Source: Lysobacterales bacterium
GTDB lineage: Bacteria; Pseudomonadota; Gammaproteobacteria; Xanthomonadales; SZUA-36
Direction: 5' to 3'
Assembly: GCA_014238945.1 (NCBI GenBank)
Contig: JABAAB010000078.1
Coordinates: 1-64,000, forward strand
DNA length: 64,000 nt
Shown piece after piece: positions 28,240-38,001 of the stretch; position 1 is the first letter of the stretch, and every line of letters starts with the position of its first letter. The notes under the pieces were generated by a model, which searched no databases, had not been told where the DNA came from, and worked only from the letters and a program-made list of their open reading frames with translations. The position numbers and the translations under genes are program-made.

Positions 28240-29763
28240 CTAGTATTTTGCTGATTGATTCCGTTCAGGTGTCGTAGTCAAAATGAACTCCCTGATATGC
28301 TCATTTGCAGTTTCCAGATCCTCGCGCCGCAGGTACATCATGTGACCACTGCGGTAGCCTTCAAACCGTAACCGGTCCTGCATTTTTCCACTGGGATCGA
28401 TCTGCCACATGGTGTACTTCGCATCGAAATAATTGGTCGCGCCATCGTAATAGCCTGACTGGACCATGACCTTCATATAGGGATTTTCTGCCATGGCCAG
28501 GCGCAGGTTTTCCCCGGTCTGGTCGTCCTCACGGTCCCAGGGACGAACATCGCCAAACATGTTGTACTTGATGTCAGTGCGGTAGTTCAGCACCTCGCGT
28601 AAATAGTAATTGATTGCCGGTGTGAAAGAGTGCAGCCAGGAAGTCAGCTCCGCATTGTAATCAGGCCTGTCACCTGCATCTTTTTTGTCGATTCCCAGAT
28701 AACGTGAATCCAGTCTTCCAATCGTCAGGCTCCTGTCACGCAGCAATTCCTTCCAGAAATAGCTGGTCGGCACATCAAGATTATTCTGCAATACCGCCTC
28801 AACCGATAACCCGGAATAATGTGCCATTTTCTCAGCAATTGCCTGTCTTTCCTGCGCGTCGATAAACCCACCCCTGGCCAGTGCCGGCATCAGCTCGTCA
28901 ATGGCGAAACGCTCGGCCCCGGGCAGGATTTCGTCCAGGTCACGGTTTTGGAGATCTTCATCCAGCGCTTTCTGATACCAGGCTGCGGCCGTAAAATAGG
29001 GTAGCCTGTTGGCCGCCCGTACCGGTCCATCACGCTCCAGACCCAGACCGGTGGGTGAGACCAGGATGACGCCATTGAGATACATCCACTGGGCGTTTTG
29101 CAGTTCCAGCGCCAGACCTGAAACTCTCGTCGTGCCGTAACTTTCCCCGATCAGGTATTTTGGCGAGCGCCAGCGGTTGTTTCTTGTAACGAAGGTGTTG
29201 AGCCACTCGGCCAGGTACCTGATGTCGGCGTTGACACCGAAGAACAACTCGCGTTTTTCCTTGTCTGACTTGCCTTTCTTTTCATCTCCGTCATCAGCAT
29301 CGATCATACGTGAATAGCCGGTATTGACCGGATTGACGAAAACAATATCGGCAACATCCAGTATTGAATACGGGTTTTCCTTTATCCCGTAGGGCTGCAC
29401 CGGGTAGCCCTCGTCATCGACCTGCAGAATTCGTGGACCGGTATAGGCAATGTGCATCCACACGGAAGCCGAACCGGGGCCGCCGTTGAAGGAGATGATC
29501 AACGGTCTGGTTTCACGATTCCTGATTCCATCACGCTGATAATAGGTATAGAAAAGTGACGCGATCACCTCGCCTTTCTTGTCCCAGACGGGTTGTGTAC
29601 CGGCGGTCGCCGTATATGAGAACTTTTCACCTTTGACGGTAACCGAATGCTCCGTCTGAACCGTGGTGTCAACTTCCAGGTAACGGCCATTGGCGGACAC
29701 CGGACCCGTGAAGGACAGAATTAATACTCCAAGTGCCACACCCCTGCTAATAGTTATTTTCAT
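28240..29763 (-). CDS. S10-family serine carboxypeptidase, exported
   Basis: This 507-residue protein begins at the ATG after GGAAGAAA and carries a signal peptide ending PVSANG. S10 motifs are clear: FNGGPGSASVWMHIAYTGPR (about 92-111, oxyanion region), LIGESYG (nucleophile Ser208), and the C-terminal GYYDGATNYFDAKYTMWQI and FEGYRSGHMMYLRREDL, holding the Asp and His of the triad. The family removes C-terminal residues at acidic pH. A long upstream frame exists but lacks any reason for use. It shares a 25-base gap with the upstream DUF2165 gene, so the two probably form one message. Confidence 0.88.
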   Translation of the reverse strand: MKITISRGVALGVLILSFTGPVSANGRYLEVDTTVQTEHSVTVKGEKFSYTATAGTQPVWDKKGEVIASLFYTYYQRDGIRNRETRPLIISFNGGPGSASVWMHIAYTGPRILQVDDEGYPVQPYGIKENPYSILDVADIVFVNPVNTGYSRMIDADDGDEKKGKSDKEKRELFFGVNADIRYLAEWLNTFVTRNNRWRSPKYLIGESYGTTRVSGLALELQNAQWMYLNGVILVSPTGLGLERDGPVRAANRLPYFTAAAWYQKALDEDLQNRDLDEILPGAERFAIDELMPALARGGFIDAQERQAIAEKMAHYSGLSVEAVLQNNLDVPTSYFWKELLRDRSLTIGRLDSRYLGIDKKDAGDRPDYNAELTSWLHSFTPAINYYLREVLNYRTDIKYNMFGDVRPWDREDDQTGENLRLAMAENPYMKVMVQSGYYDGATNYFDAKYTMWQIDPSGKMQDRLRFEGYRSGHMMYLRREDLETANEHIREFILTTTPERNQSAKY

Positions 29764-29788
29764 TTTTCTTCCAGAATGATGTTGGTTT

Positions 29789-30286
29789 TCAAGCGGTCTG
29801 TTCATCTCTCGAACTGAGAATAATAAACACCAGTGTACAGGACGCTGAGAACTGGAATGCACCCTCCAACGAGGCAGAACCGGCGGCAGTTTGCCACATT
29901 TGAAAACCTGCCCCCCCAATCACCGCGAAAAACCCCAGCCAGACAACGACACCGAGACCACTGCCAATGAGCGCGTATTTCTTCGCATCCCTGAACACCC
30001 TGGCATCTGCCTTTCTGGCAGCCCACATGGCCAGGGCACCCCTGGCCGAAAGTACACCGGCTGCAAACTCGCAGCCAACGACGACTACCACGGCCAGCCA
30101 GATCAAGGCAGGACTGGTGATGGACTGCAGGAATGATGCCGGGTAAATGCTATGCTCCGCGTTGCTCATCACATAGGCGAATGACTGATAGCACGCTTCC
30201 AGGTTGGCGACATTCTGACCTGCGTAAACCAGGCACAACAGGGCAATTAATACGACGAAAACAACCTTCAGATACCGGACATACAT
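29789..30286 (-). CDS. DUF2165-family small integral membrane protein
   Basis: The 165 residues hold four hydrophobic helices (about 7-26, 59-80, 104-126 and 138-156). The CYQSFAYVMSNAEHSIYPASFLQSITSPALIWLAVVVVVGCEFAAG and arrangement of the small loops match DUF2165 (predicted small integral membrane proteins). Function unknown. GGGAAG precedes the ATG at good distance. It lies between the exported methyltransferase-like gene upstream and the S10 peptidase downstream, all on the minus strand with gaps under 30 bases, which suggests a three-gene operon. Confidence 0.85.
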   Translation of the reverse strand: MYVRYLKVVFVVLIALLCLVYAGQNVANLEACYQSFAYVMSNAEHSIYPASFLQSITSPALIWLAVVVVVGCEFAAGVLSARGALAMWAARKADARVFRDAKKYALIGSGLGVVVWLGFFAVIGGAGFQMWQTAAGSASLEGAFQFSASCTLVFIILSSRDEQTA

Positions 30287-30314
30287 GGGTTCTTCCCTGT
30301 TAATAGTTCATTGA

Positions 30315-31166
30315 TTATTCGGGCTTGCGAAAACGGAGCGTCATGCGATTTGATTCACCGATGGCTTTCAATTGGGCCATCAGTTCCTCGTTGTCACCGG
30401 AGGTTGCCAAGGTCGGCGGGAGACGCCAGACGATATCGTCGGTGGTCGGTTGGTCTGCCGGGTTATTGTTCATGTCACTGGAGGCTTCCAGCACGAAGCC
30501 CGCTTTTTCCATGTGCTCAATAACAAAACTTTGCTTCAGATATCCGCGGCTTCCGTTGGCCCAGTCATCCGGCATTTCGTCACGTGCCTTGTGCTGTACC
30601 ACACCCACCACACCACCAGGCTTCAATACGTCAAAGGCGTTTGCGAGTGCCGTGGTCAGGTAACCACCCTTCTCCTCAAAACGCGCCAGGTTGTGAAGGG
30701 CCCGAATCAACACCACGGCATCGGCGGTTCCTTTCATTTTCTCCGGCATGGAACCCAGTTGAAAAGCCGCCACGTCAGCACCATCATCGCCACTCCACCC
30801 ACTGGCCTCACCGGTCCAATCCGCTACCCAGGTTTTCTTGGCGGCAATATAGTCTTCACCAAAGAAACCAAACAGGGGATACATGTCCTCGGCATAATCC
30901 GCCCCGATCAGCTCGCCATCAGACCCAAGGTAAGGCAGCAGGATCTTTGAATACCAGCCACTACCCGGAAGTCCTTCAACCACGGTCATACCCGGTTTGA
31001 CCTCAAAAAACTCCAGCGTTTCTCCGGGGTGCCGATAACCATAACGTGCCTGTACCTTTTCCTCCTGGGCCAGTAACGCATCCTGTAGTGCGGTGGGTTT
31101 GTCCCCAGCGGAAATTGTTGTGCAGACCAGGCCTGCTGACAGCAGCATAATCAGGTTCTTTAACAT
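30315..31166 (-). CDS. exported methyltransferase-like protein (COG4798-type)
   Basis: This 283-residue protein has a cleavable signal peptide (LKNLIMLLSAGLVCTTISAG) followed by a class I methyltransferase fold. It starts FFEVKPGMTVVEGLPGSGWYSKILLPYLGSDGELIGADYAEDM (motif I and the acidic end of strand 2), then ADAVVLIRALHNLARFE and DVLKPGGVVGVVQHKARDEM. This combination is known in the COG4798 predicted methyltransferases, whose substrate and even activity in the periplasm are unknown, because SAM is not expected there. A GAGGGAG site precedes the ATG. It is the first gene of the probable operon with DUF2165 and S10 peptidase genes. Confidence 0.8.
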   Translation of the reverse strand: MLKNLIMLLSAGLVCTTISAGDKPTALQDALLAQEEKVQARYGYRHPGETLEFFEVKPGMTVVEGLPGSGWYSKILLPYLGSDGELIGADYAEDMYPLFGFFGEDYIAAKKTWVADWTGEASGWSGDDGADVAAFQLGSMPEKMKGTADAVVLIRALHNLARFEEKGGYLTTALANAFDVLKPGGVVGVVQHKARDEMPDDWANGSRGYLKQSFVIEHMEKAGFVLEASSDMNNNPADQPTTDDIVWRLPPTLATSGDNEELMAQLKAIGESNRMTLRFRKPE

Positions 31167-31327
31167 GACGGGCTCCCTCTAATTTTTTCGGATTGAAATT
31201 GCAAAAAATGACAAAAAACATTGTGTACTGTTTAAATTAAAGCACGTATTGAAAAAAAATGGTTTCAAATCGCCTGTTGGCGTAGTCTGGTACCCACAAT
31301 CCAAGACCCAGGAAGCCAGTTTTACCC

Positions 31328-34300
31328 ATGTCAATTGTCCGTTTTTTTATTCTTATTGCACTGGCGTTGTTACCAGCCCTGTCATCTGCTTCGCCGGCCA
31401 CTGATGGTTGGCGCGGTCTGCCTGCGGCGGCCTATACAAGACTTGATGACAAATCGTTCACAAGATCTGCTTCACAGTTCGGTATCGCAATCAGTGGAGA
31501 AAAAGAACTTCAGTTCAATATCTCCAGTCAGAAACAGCACGCCAACGGCGATGTCAGTATCCATGGAAAATCTGCTGACAAACGCAGTTCAATCAATGCC
31601 ACTTTGGGTCGTGAATCTGGTCGTGAAAGTATTTATGGGCACATGCACGATGGCGATAAATTTTATCTGCTGACCACGGACTTTTCGGGGAGCAGGGCAA
31701 TCGAATTGCCAGCAACAGGTATCACTTACAACAGTTGTGAGACCGAACACCATGTGGCAGACCAGGGCAAGAACAACCGTCACACAACTGCCACCCCTTT
31801 TGCTGTATTGAGAGATACTGAAGCCGATGCCGTGCTCGACATCCTGTTGATTTATAACCAGGCTTTTGCACAGCGCTACCCCGGAGAACTGATTGAAACC
31901 CGATTGAATCATATCGTCCAGCTTGCCAACCAGGCCATGTCCAATTCGGAAATCTCCATGGCGGTGCGCGACGTGGGTAAGGAGTTTTTTGATTACCGCA
32001 ATGACAATACCAATGCGCAATTGCTGAACGACATGTCCAGCGCGCTGTCTGGCCAGAATGTGCCCGGACTGGAGGGACTGCAGGCATTACGTGACGATCG
32101 GGGTGCTGACCTGGTGATCATGTTCCGTCCACACGATATTGAAACACGCGGCAGTTGTGGCATTGCATATTTCCCGACCGGTGATCCGAACGTGGGGGTC
32201 AACGTGGTCAGCGACGGCATGAGCAGCTGGTCTGCGTGCCTGGATGATGTGATGACCCATGAGATTGGCCACAACCTGGGTGCGGCACACCAGGCGGGCT
32301 CCGGCGGTGGAGCATTTGATCCACGTGGTGCTGCATTTGTAAAGCTGGATCAATTCGGTACCATGATGGGCTCATTTGGCACCGGCAAAGCCGACCGGTT
32401 TCGCGGTTTGCCGTTGTTTTCCAATCCCGATGTGTTCTGTGGTGGTCAGGCCTGTGGCTCGGATGGTCCGGGCAGTCTGGCCAACAATGCCGCGGTAATG
32501 CGGGACCAGGTGGCCTCGGTAACCGGTTACCGAACCGAGGTCAGTGTCACTGAGGTACTGCTGCCTGAACGTTCCGCCGATGACAGTGACGGTGATGGAA
32601 CTGTGGACTGGGAGGACCATTTCCCTTTCGATAGCGATGAGCAGGCGGATTCAGACATGGATGGCAGCGGGGACGCCAGCGACGCGTTTCCTGATGATCC
32701 CGCTGAATACCTGGATACCGATTCCGATCAGACGGGAGACAATGCAGACACCGATGATGACAATGACCTGGTAGAGGATTCAAGCGACAGTTTTCCGAAA
32801 AATGAGAATGAATCCGCCGATGACGACGGTGACAGTATTGGCAACAACGCCGATGTTTTTCCACAGGACGCGGACGAGTTTGCCGATTTTGACTCGGATG
32901 GTACGGGCGACAATGAAGATGACGACGACGACAACGACGGCTTCACTGAGTTGAATCCGGTGGGCGAGGACGTTCTCGTAATCAGCGTGGATAATAATCG
33001 TGTGCTGCGATTTGACGCTCAAAGCGGGGCTTCCAGGGGCATTGAAATTCTCCCCAGGGACGGACTGCTGACTTTTCAGTCCGCACTGAGTTACCGGGGC
33101 AGCGACCACAGTCTTTTCTATACCAGTTCCAGTGCGATCAAGCGCTTTGATCTCATCAACCGTCAACCACTGGGTGTCTTTGTACCGCCCTATAGTGACA
33201 ATGGCGGTGTGCAACTGGGTACCGGGTTTCCAACCGGCATCGCCAATCTTGCCGGAGACTTCCGGATTACAGCCACCCTGATGGGCAATAACAACATCGG
33301 TATTTTCCGTGGGAGCAATCAGGCTGCACCGGAAACATCACTGACCTGGAGTATCAGCTCAGGGGACGCTCCGATCGATATAATATCAGAGGATAATTCG
33401 GCCATCATTCTGGGTCAGGCCAGCCGTACTCTGTATCGTGCAAATGCGCTGGGAATCCAGTTCCTGGGTGACCCTGGTGCCGAATGGATGCAGGATCCAC
33501 ACAGAATGGCCCTGACCGGCGACGGACGCTTGCTGGTGACTGACCAGGGACGCAACAGCGTGGTCGCGGTTGACCTGTCGAGTGGTGATTTCCTCGGCGA
33601 TGTCGCGATTCTTGCAGAACAGGGATATAGCAATCCCACCGGCATCGCCGTTACTGCCGAGGGCCAATTGCTGGTGGCCGCCGCCGATCAGAACACCATA
33701 TTAAAATACGACCTGCAAAGCAGTGCTTTTGAAGGCGAACTGGTGGCATCAGGCAAAGGTGGTCTGAGTGCACCCCACGCGATGACCATTGTGCCTCGAT
33801 GGCTGGACCGGCTGGGCAACGACCCGGACCGGGTCATCCGACCGAACGCCGGTTTCTGGTTCAACCCCGCCACCAACGGACGGGGTTTTGATATAGAGGT
33901 ATTCCATGACCGTCTTTCTGCCATCTGGTTTACCTTTGATGAATCAGGCCAGCCCCTGTGGTATCTCAGCGCGGGTTACCTGGTGGGATTTGACTACGAA
34001 GCCGAATTACTGTTAACCCGACTGAATGAACAGGGTGAGTTCGAGTTTGAGCAGGTCGGCACCCTGAGTCTCAATTTCTCCTCGGAACGACAGGCCGACA
34101 TGCATTGGACCATTGGTGAATCAGCCGGTGCCGAACCACTGCAATGGATCGAATTCAGCACCGAGCCGGCCGATCAGGACTACACCGGTCAATGGGGCCG
34201 TGCCGATGGCCCGGGCTGGGGGGTGTCGCTGGCCACGGAGGGAGATCTGACCGTGGCGATTGCATTTATATACGACAGTGCAGGACAGCCACGCTGGACC

Positions 34301-34552
34301 ATCAGTGACCCGGCACAGGGAGCTTCCCCGCTAAATTTTCATATGAATGCGGTATTCAGTGACAGCCTGTGTCCGACCTGTTCGGGTGAATCTGACTACC
34401 AGTTTGTGCCCGCCGGCGACATGGATGTGGTGGTATCTGAGGAAAACCACTGGAGCAGCGACATGGTTTTCCCTTTGCCCCTCAACGGTGTGTGGGACCT
34501 GGATATGACCTCGATTATCCGTTTTTCAGATGAGCCACAACGGCCACGCTAA
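31328..34552 (+). CDS. large secreted reprolysin-like metallopeptidase with Ca-binding repeats and propeller
   Basis: This is a 1074-residue exported protein. After the signal peptide (residues 1-21) and propeptide-like region comes a zinc peptidase domain with the full metzincin motif HEIGHNLGAAH (near 313-323). Its Met-turn-like region is TMMGSFG. An Asp-rich segment (about 415-540: SDGDGTVDWEDHFPFDSDEQADSDMDGSG...) matches thrombospondin type 3 calcium-binding repeats. A six-bladed NHL/SMP-30-like propeller follows (about 545-830), and a C-terminal domain starts GFWFNPATNGRGFDIEVFHD and recurs once in variant form. The architecture fits a degradative or surface-acting protease released from the cell. 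It is a single gene with no visible partner. Confidence 0.85.
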   Translation: MSIVRFFILIALALLPALSSASPATDGWRGLPAAAYTRLDDKSFTRSASQFGIAISGEKELQFNISSQKQHANGDVSIHGKSADKRSSINATLGRESGRESIYGHMHDGDKFYLLTTDFSGSRAIELPATGITYNSCETEHHVADQGKNNRHTTATPFAVLRDTEADAVLDILLIYNQAFAQRYPGELIETRLNHIVQLANQAMSNSEISMAVRDVGKEFFDYRNDNTNAQLLNDMSSALSGQNVPGLEGLQALRDDRGADLVIMFRPHDIETRGSCGIAYFPTGDPNVGVNVVSDGMSSWSACLDDVMTHEIGHNLGAAHQAGSGGGAFDPRGAAFVKLDQFGTMMGSFGTGKADRFRGLPLFSNPDVFCGGQACGSDGPGSLANNAAVMRDQVASVTGYRTEVSVTEVLLPERSADDSDGDGTVDWEDHFPFDSDEQADSDMDGSGDASDAFPDDPAEYLDTDSDQTGDNADTDDDNDLVEDSSDSFPKNENESADDDGDSIGNNADVFPQDADEFADFDSDGTGDNEDDDDDNDGFTELNPVGEDVLVISVDNNRVLRFDAQSGASRGIEILPRDGLLTFQSALSYRGSDHSLFYTSSSAIKRFDLINRQPLGVFVPPYSDNGGVQLGTGFPTGIANLAGDFRITATLMGNNNIGIFRGSNQAAPETSLTWSISSGDAPIDIISEDNSAIILGQASRTLYRANALGIQFLGDPGAEWMQDPHRMALTGDGRLLVTDQGRNSVVAVDLSSGDFLGDVAILAEQGYSNPTGIAVTAEGQLLVAAADQNTILKYDLQSSAFEGELVASGKGGLSAPHAMTIVPRWLDRLGNDPDRVIRPNAGFWFNPATNGRGFDIEVFHDRLSAIWFTFDESGQPLWYLSAGYLVGFDYEAELLLTRLNEQGEFEFEQVGTLSLNFSSERQADMHWTIGESAGAEPLQWIEFSTEPADQDYTGQWGRADGPGWGVSLATEGDLTVAIAFIYDSAGQPRWTISDPAQGASPLNFHMNAVFSDSLCPTCSGESDYQFVPAGDMDVVVSEENHWSSDMVFPLPLNGVWDLDMTSIIRFSDEPQRPR

Positions 34553-34559
34553 TACAGGG

Positions 34560-35507
34560 TCAATAACCCGCCTCAAAATCTATCAGATGCAATAACCGTC
34601 GACCTGCAACGAAGCGGGCATAGTTGTTGACAAATATTTCAATGACATCTTCCGGAAAACTTTCAGCGGCATTGTGCGGGGTGATAAAGACATTGGGCAT
34701 GGTCCAAAGCGGGCTATCGAGAGGCAGGGGCTCCACTTCAAACACATCCAGTACCGCGCCGCCAATGACACCTTCTCGCAGCGCCTCGACCAGGTCAGAT
34801 TCATTGACAACTGCACCCCGGCCAACATTGATCAATACGGCGGATGACTTCATCATTTCCAGTACCTTTGCGTCAATCAGATGACGGGTTCTGGCAGTAT
34901 CAGGCAGTGTTACAACCACGTAATCGGCAGTGGACAGGAATTGACTCATCGTCTCTTCGGTATATACGGCACGGACCTCATCACAGGGTTTGCCTGAACG
35001 GTTGAGACCGCTTACCTGGATTCCAAAGTGGCTTGCTGTACGTGCAAGACTGCGCCCGATCGAACCCAGGCCGATAATCCCCATTTGGATGTCGGATGAT
35101 GGACGGTAACTGAACGGTTGCCACTTTTTGGCTGACTGATTGGCGCGTGTCTCGAAAACGCGCCGCTCCATCATGTACACCCAGCTAATCACGTATTCTG
35201 ATATCAGGGGTCCGAAAATCCCCTTGGCCCCCGTCAAGAAATAATCCCGGCGCATGCCCTGCTTGCACAACAGATCGATTCCAGCCCAACTGGATTGAAC
35301 CCACTGCAACCGGGCTGCATGGGGTAACACTTCTCTGATTAGTGGTGGTTCACCAAGAATGATATTGCAATCGGGAACCAGTCTGGATGCAGATTCTGAT
35401 TCATTTCCTACCAGCACATCAAGATACTGCAGTTTCGTGTTACCCAGCATTCGGGCGAATTCATTGGGGTCCTCCGCCAGAATGAGTAATTTATTCAGTG
35501 AAGTCAT
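34560..35507 (-). CDS. D-isomer-specific 2-hydroxyacid dehydrogenase
   Basis: This 315-residue NAD(P)-dependent oxidoreductase of the D-2-hydroxyacid dehydrogenase family probably reduces glyoxylate, hydroxypyruvate or a related 2-oxoacid. The Rossmann domain has MGIIGLGSIGRSLARTASHFGIQVSGLNRS (dinucleotide loop), followed by VVTLPDTARTRHLIDAKVLEMMKSSAVLINVGRGAVVNESDLVEAL (catalytic Arg in GRGA). PLWTMPNVFITPHNAAESFPED carries the catalytic His. The loop after the second strand (NRSGK) suggests NADPH rather than NADH, because no Asp follows; this is an inference. It is the last gene downstream of hemN-fnr, 71 bases from fnr, so transcription may continue into it. Confidence 0.85.
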   Translation of the reverse strand: MTSLNKLLILAEDPNEFARMLGNTKLQYLDVLVGNESESASRLVPDCNIILGEPPLIREVLPHAARLQWVQSSWAGIDLLCKQGMRRDYFLTGAKGIFGPLISEYVISWVYMMERRVFETRANQSAKKWQPFSYRPSSDIQMGIIGLGSIGRSLARTASHFGIQVSGLNRSGKPCDEVRAVYTEETMSQFLSTADYVVVTLPDTARTRHLIDAKVLEMMKSSAVLINVGRGAVVNESDLVEALREGVIGGAVLDVFEVEPLPLDSPLWTMPNVFITPHNAAESFPEDVIEIFVNNYARFVAGRRLLHLIDFEAGY

Positions 35508-35578
35508 CGGGAAATCTCACTAGACATTGAGTGACCGTTTTTTAAATCACACGGTTGTCCGGTATCGGCCAATGCTGG

Positions 35579-36349
35579 CTATCCAGTGTCCCGGTGTGCC
35601 AGTTCCCTGAGTTTGTCCAGGTCGACCAACTCCACCTTTTTCCGGTTAACCCGGATAAGACCCGCACTTTGAAAACGTGCCAGTACCCGGCTTATGGTCT
35701 CGGTTGCCAGACGCAAATTGCTGGCTATATCCCGGCGTGACATGCTGAGATTGAATTCGGTTGGTGAATACCCGCGCCTGGCAATACGGGTCGAAAGTGA
35801 ACACAGTAAACGGGCAATCCGTTCCTCCGCGCTCAGATCGGCCGCATTGGATTCGAGTTCGGAGATCTGGGCACTCATGACGCGGAACAATTCTTCCTGC
35901 AGTGACGGTAACTGGCGGGCCATATCCGCGACAGAATCAAAACTGAGTCCGCAAACAGAGCTGGTATCCAGTGCAATAACATTGGCCTTGTGAGTTTTGC
36001 CGTCAATGGCGTCAAAGCCGATAATCTCACCGGGCAGATAAAAGCCCAGCACATGCTCTTCGCCATTCTTGTCGATTACGTAGCTCTTGAAACACCCCGC
36101 ACGGACCGCTGCGATGCAGTCGAGCGGATCACCAATTCGGAAAATATGTTCCCCGGCATGAATGGGGCGTGACTTGTTTACAATATTTTCAAACTGTTCT
36201 GTTTCATCTTCGTCGAGGTTGCGTACGAGACACAGTTTGCCGAGTGTGCACTTGCTGCACGCAATCTGTGATCTTTTCCGAAAATGTGGATTTTGCTGGG
36301 CCAGTGTACTCATCGCGTTGCTAGGTATCACTCCTGATGCATTAGACAT
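35579..36349 (-). CDS. fnr: Fnr-type oxygen-sensing Crp family regulator
   Basis: This 256-residue dimeric DNA-binding protein switches respiratory genes when oxygen is absent. Cys31, Cys34 and Cys40 (in ACSKCTLGKLC) with Cys133 (DTSSVC) match the four 4Fe-4S ligands of E. coli FNR. The cyclic-nucleotide-like barrel runs about 50-145, the dimer helix about 150-180, and the helix-turn-helix contains MSRRDIASNLRLATETISRVLARFQSAG, whose ETISR matches the base-reading ExxSR motif of FNR. This predicts binding to TTGAT-N4-ATCAA-type sites, several of which occur nearby. It follows hemN by 21 bases on the same strand. Confidence 0.93.
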   Translation of the reverse strand: MSNASGVIPSNAMSTLAQQNPHFRKRSQIACSKCTLGKLCLVRNLDEDETEQFENIVNKSRPIHAGEHIFRIGDPLDCIAAVRAGCFKSYVIDKNGEEHVLGFYLPGEIIGFDAIDGKTHKANVIALDTSSVCGLSFDSVADMARQLPSLQEELFRVMSAQISELESNAADLSAEERIARLLCSLSTRIARRGYSPTEFNLSMSRRDIASNLRLATETISRVLARFQSAGLIRVNRKKVELVDLDKLRELAHRDTG

Positions 36350-36370
36350 AAATTATAACTCACGGGGTGA

Positions 36371-37762
36371 CTAAATTACTTTTGAGTAAGCATTGCGCTG
36401 GTGATCATCAATCAGATATTCGTCAAATCGCATCGCAATTGCGCGTAACAGCATGAGGCCGGCGGATGTAACCACCAGACCATCATCATCCAAGTCGATC
36501 AGGCCGTCTTGTTGCAAGGGTTTGAGCGACTCGAGTTCCAGTGCAAAGTGATCACCGAAATCGAGTTTGTAGCGGTGCTCAAATTCGATAAAGCTGACTT
36601 GTCCCCGGCACATGATGGCGAGGATAATCTGCTGACGTAAACGGTCTTCGTTGCTGAGGCTGATGCCCCGCCAGACCGGCAGTTGATTCTGTTCCAGTTC
36701 CTTCTGCCAGGTTCGGATATCCTTGTGATTCTGTACAAAACTGTTGCCTACTTTTCCAATTGCACTGACCCCCAAACCCACCAGGTCGGTTTCACGGCAA
36801 GTTGAATAACCCTGGAAATTGCGTTGCAAGCTGCCCTCTCTCAATGCGATTGACAACTCGTCACTGGGGAGCGCGAAATGATCCATCCCGATGTATTCAT
36901 AACCCGCACCGACCAGCTTGTTGACGGTCGATGCCATTAACTGCACGCGCAGTTCGGGTGTGGGTACGTCATGGATGCCGATCATGCGTTGTGCGCGAAA
37001 CAGTTGGGGCAAATGAGCATAGTTATATACTGAAATACGGTCAGGGCGGGCCGTTAAAACCGAGTCAATGGTGACTTCAAAAGACTTTTCCGTCTGTAAT
37101 GGCAGACCATAAATCAGATCAACAGATACTGAGTTGAATCCTGAATCACGAGCCGCATCGATCAAGCCCAGAGTCATCTCTTCATCCTGCACACGGTTAA
37201 CCGCTTTCTGAACTGCAGGGTTGAAATCCTGAATCCCCATGCTGACCCGGTTAAAGCCGATGTCGGCCAGGAACTCAATGCGTTCCCTGTCCACCGTACG
37301 TGGATCTATCTCTATAGAGAATTCCCGGTTCGCCGCCCGGCTCAGAAAAAAATGCCGGGACAATTTTGCCACCAGGTGTTGAAGCTGAGAATCACTGTGG
37401 TAGGTCGGCGTCCCGCCACCAAAGTGCAGTTGGATTACCTGTCGGTCCGGATCAAACAACCGTCCCTGTTTGTCTATCTCCAGGTCCAGGTGCTGCAGAT
37501 ACACCTGAGCCTGCGATTGGTGACGTGTAACTTTCTTGTTACAGGCGCAGTAATAACAAAGTGATTTGCAGAAAGGCAGATGTACATACAGTGATAGCGG
37601 CCTGGGGATCAAGTCGTCGTTGCTGAATTGAACGTGCCGGCAATATGCCTCTGCATCAAATCCTTCATGAAACTGTAATGCGGTCGGATACGAGGTATAG
37701 CGCGGACCGGTCATACCATACCTGGAGATCAGTTCTGTTGGAAAAGAGGTGCTTGGTCCCAT
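36371..37762 (-). CDS. hemN: oxygen-independent coproporphyrinogen III dehydrogenase
   Basis: This radical SAM enzyme converts coproporphyrinogen III to protoporphyrinogen IX without oxygen, a step in haem (and haem d1) supply during anaerobiosis. The 463-residue protein (from the ATG after AGGAAG) has the start ISRYGMTGPRYTSYPTA and the cluster motif CKSLCYYCACNK (Cys65, Cys69 and Cys72, plus Cys74 as in E. coli HemN). Further motifs are HFGGGTPTY, SIEIDPRT, GFNRVSMGIQDFNPAVQKAVNR and IYGLPLQT. Full HemN length and the C-terminal HemN_C domain set it apart from HemW-like proteins. It is the first gene of the hemN-fnr pair, divergent from a haem-type TonB receptor. Confidence 0.95.
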   Translation of the reverse strand: MGPSTSFPTELISRYGMTGPRYTSYPTALQFHEGFDAEAYCRHVQFSNDDLIPRPLSLYVHLPFCKSLCYYCACNKKVTRHQSQAQVYLQHLDLEIDKQGRLFDPDRQVIQLHFGGGTPTYHSDSQLQHLVAKLSRHFFLSRAANREFSIEIDPRTVDRERIEFLADIGFNRVSMGIQDFNPAVQKAVNRVQDEEMTLGLIDAARDSGFNSVSVDLIYGLPLQTEKSFEVTIDSVLTARPDRISVYNYAHLPQLFRAQRMIGIHDVPTPELRVQLMASTVNKLVGAGYEYIGMDHFALPSDELSIALREGSLQRNFQGYSTCRETDLVGLGVSAIGKVGNSFVQNHKDIRTWQKELEQNQLPVWRGISLSNEDRLRQQIILAIMCRGQVSFIEFEHRYKLDFGDHFALELESLKPLQQDGLIDLDDDGLVVTSAGLMLLRAIAMRFDEYLIDDHQRNAYSKVI

Positions 37763-38001
37763 AACCAGTCTTCCTACGCCGTTTGATCCGGGTTGTTTGT
37801 ATATCCCATGCAACTACAGTTTCCGTGGAACACGAAGCCGTGGGAGACCGGCTCCAGTGTTCCGATTGTGATCAGGAGGACCCGATTCAGCGGGTGCATG
37901 ACCGCCGTGATTGGAACACCTGATGTCAGAATCAATACTTTCCGTGGCTGCAAGGCCAATTTCATGATCATTGACGTTTTCTGTAAGCAATATGTGAGCG
38001 C

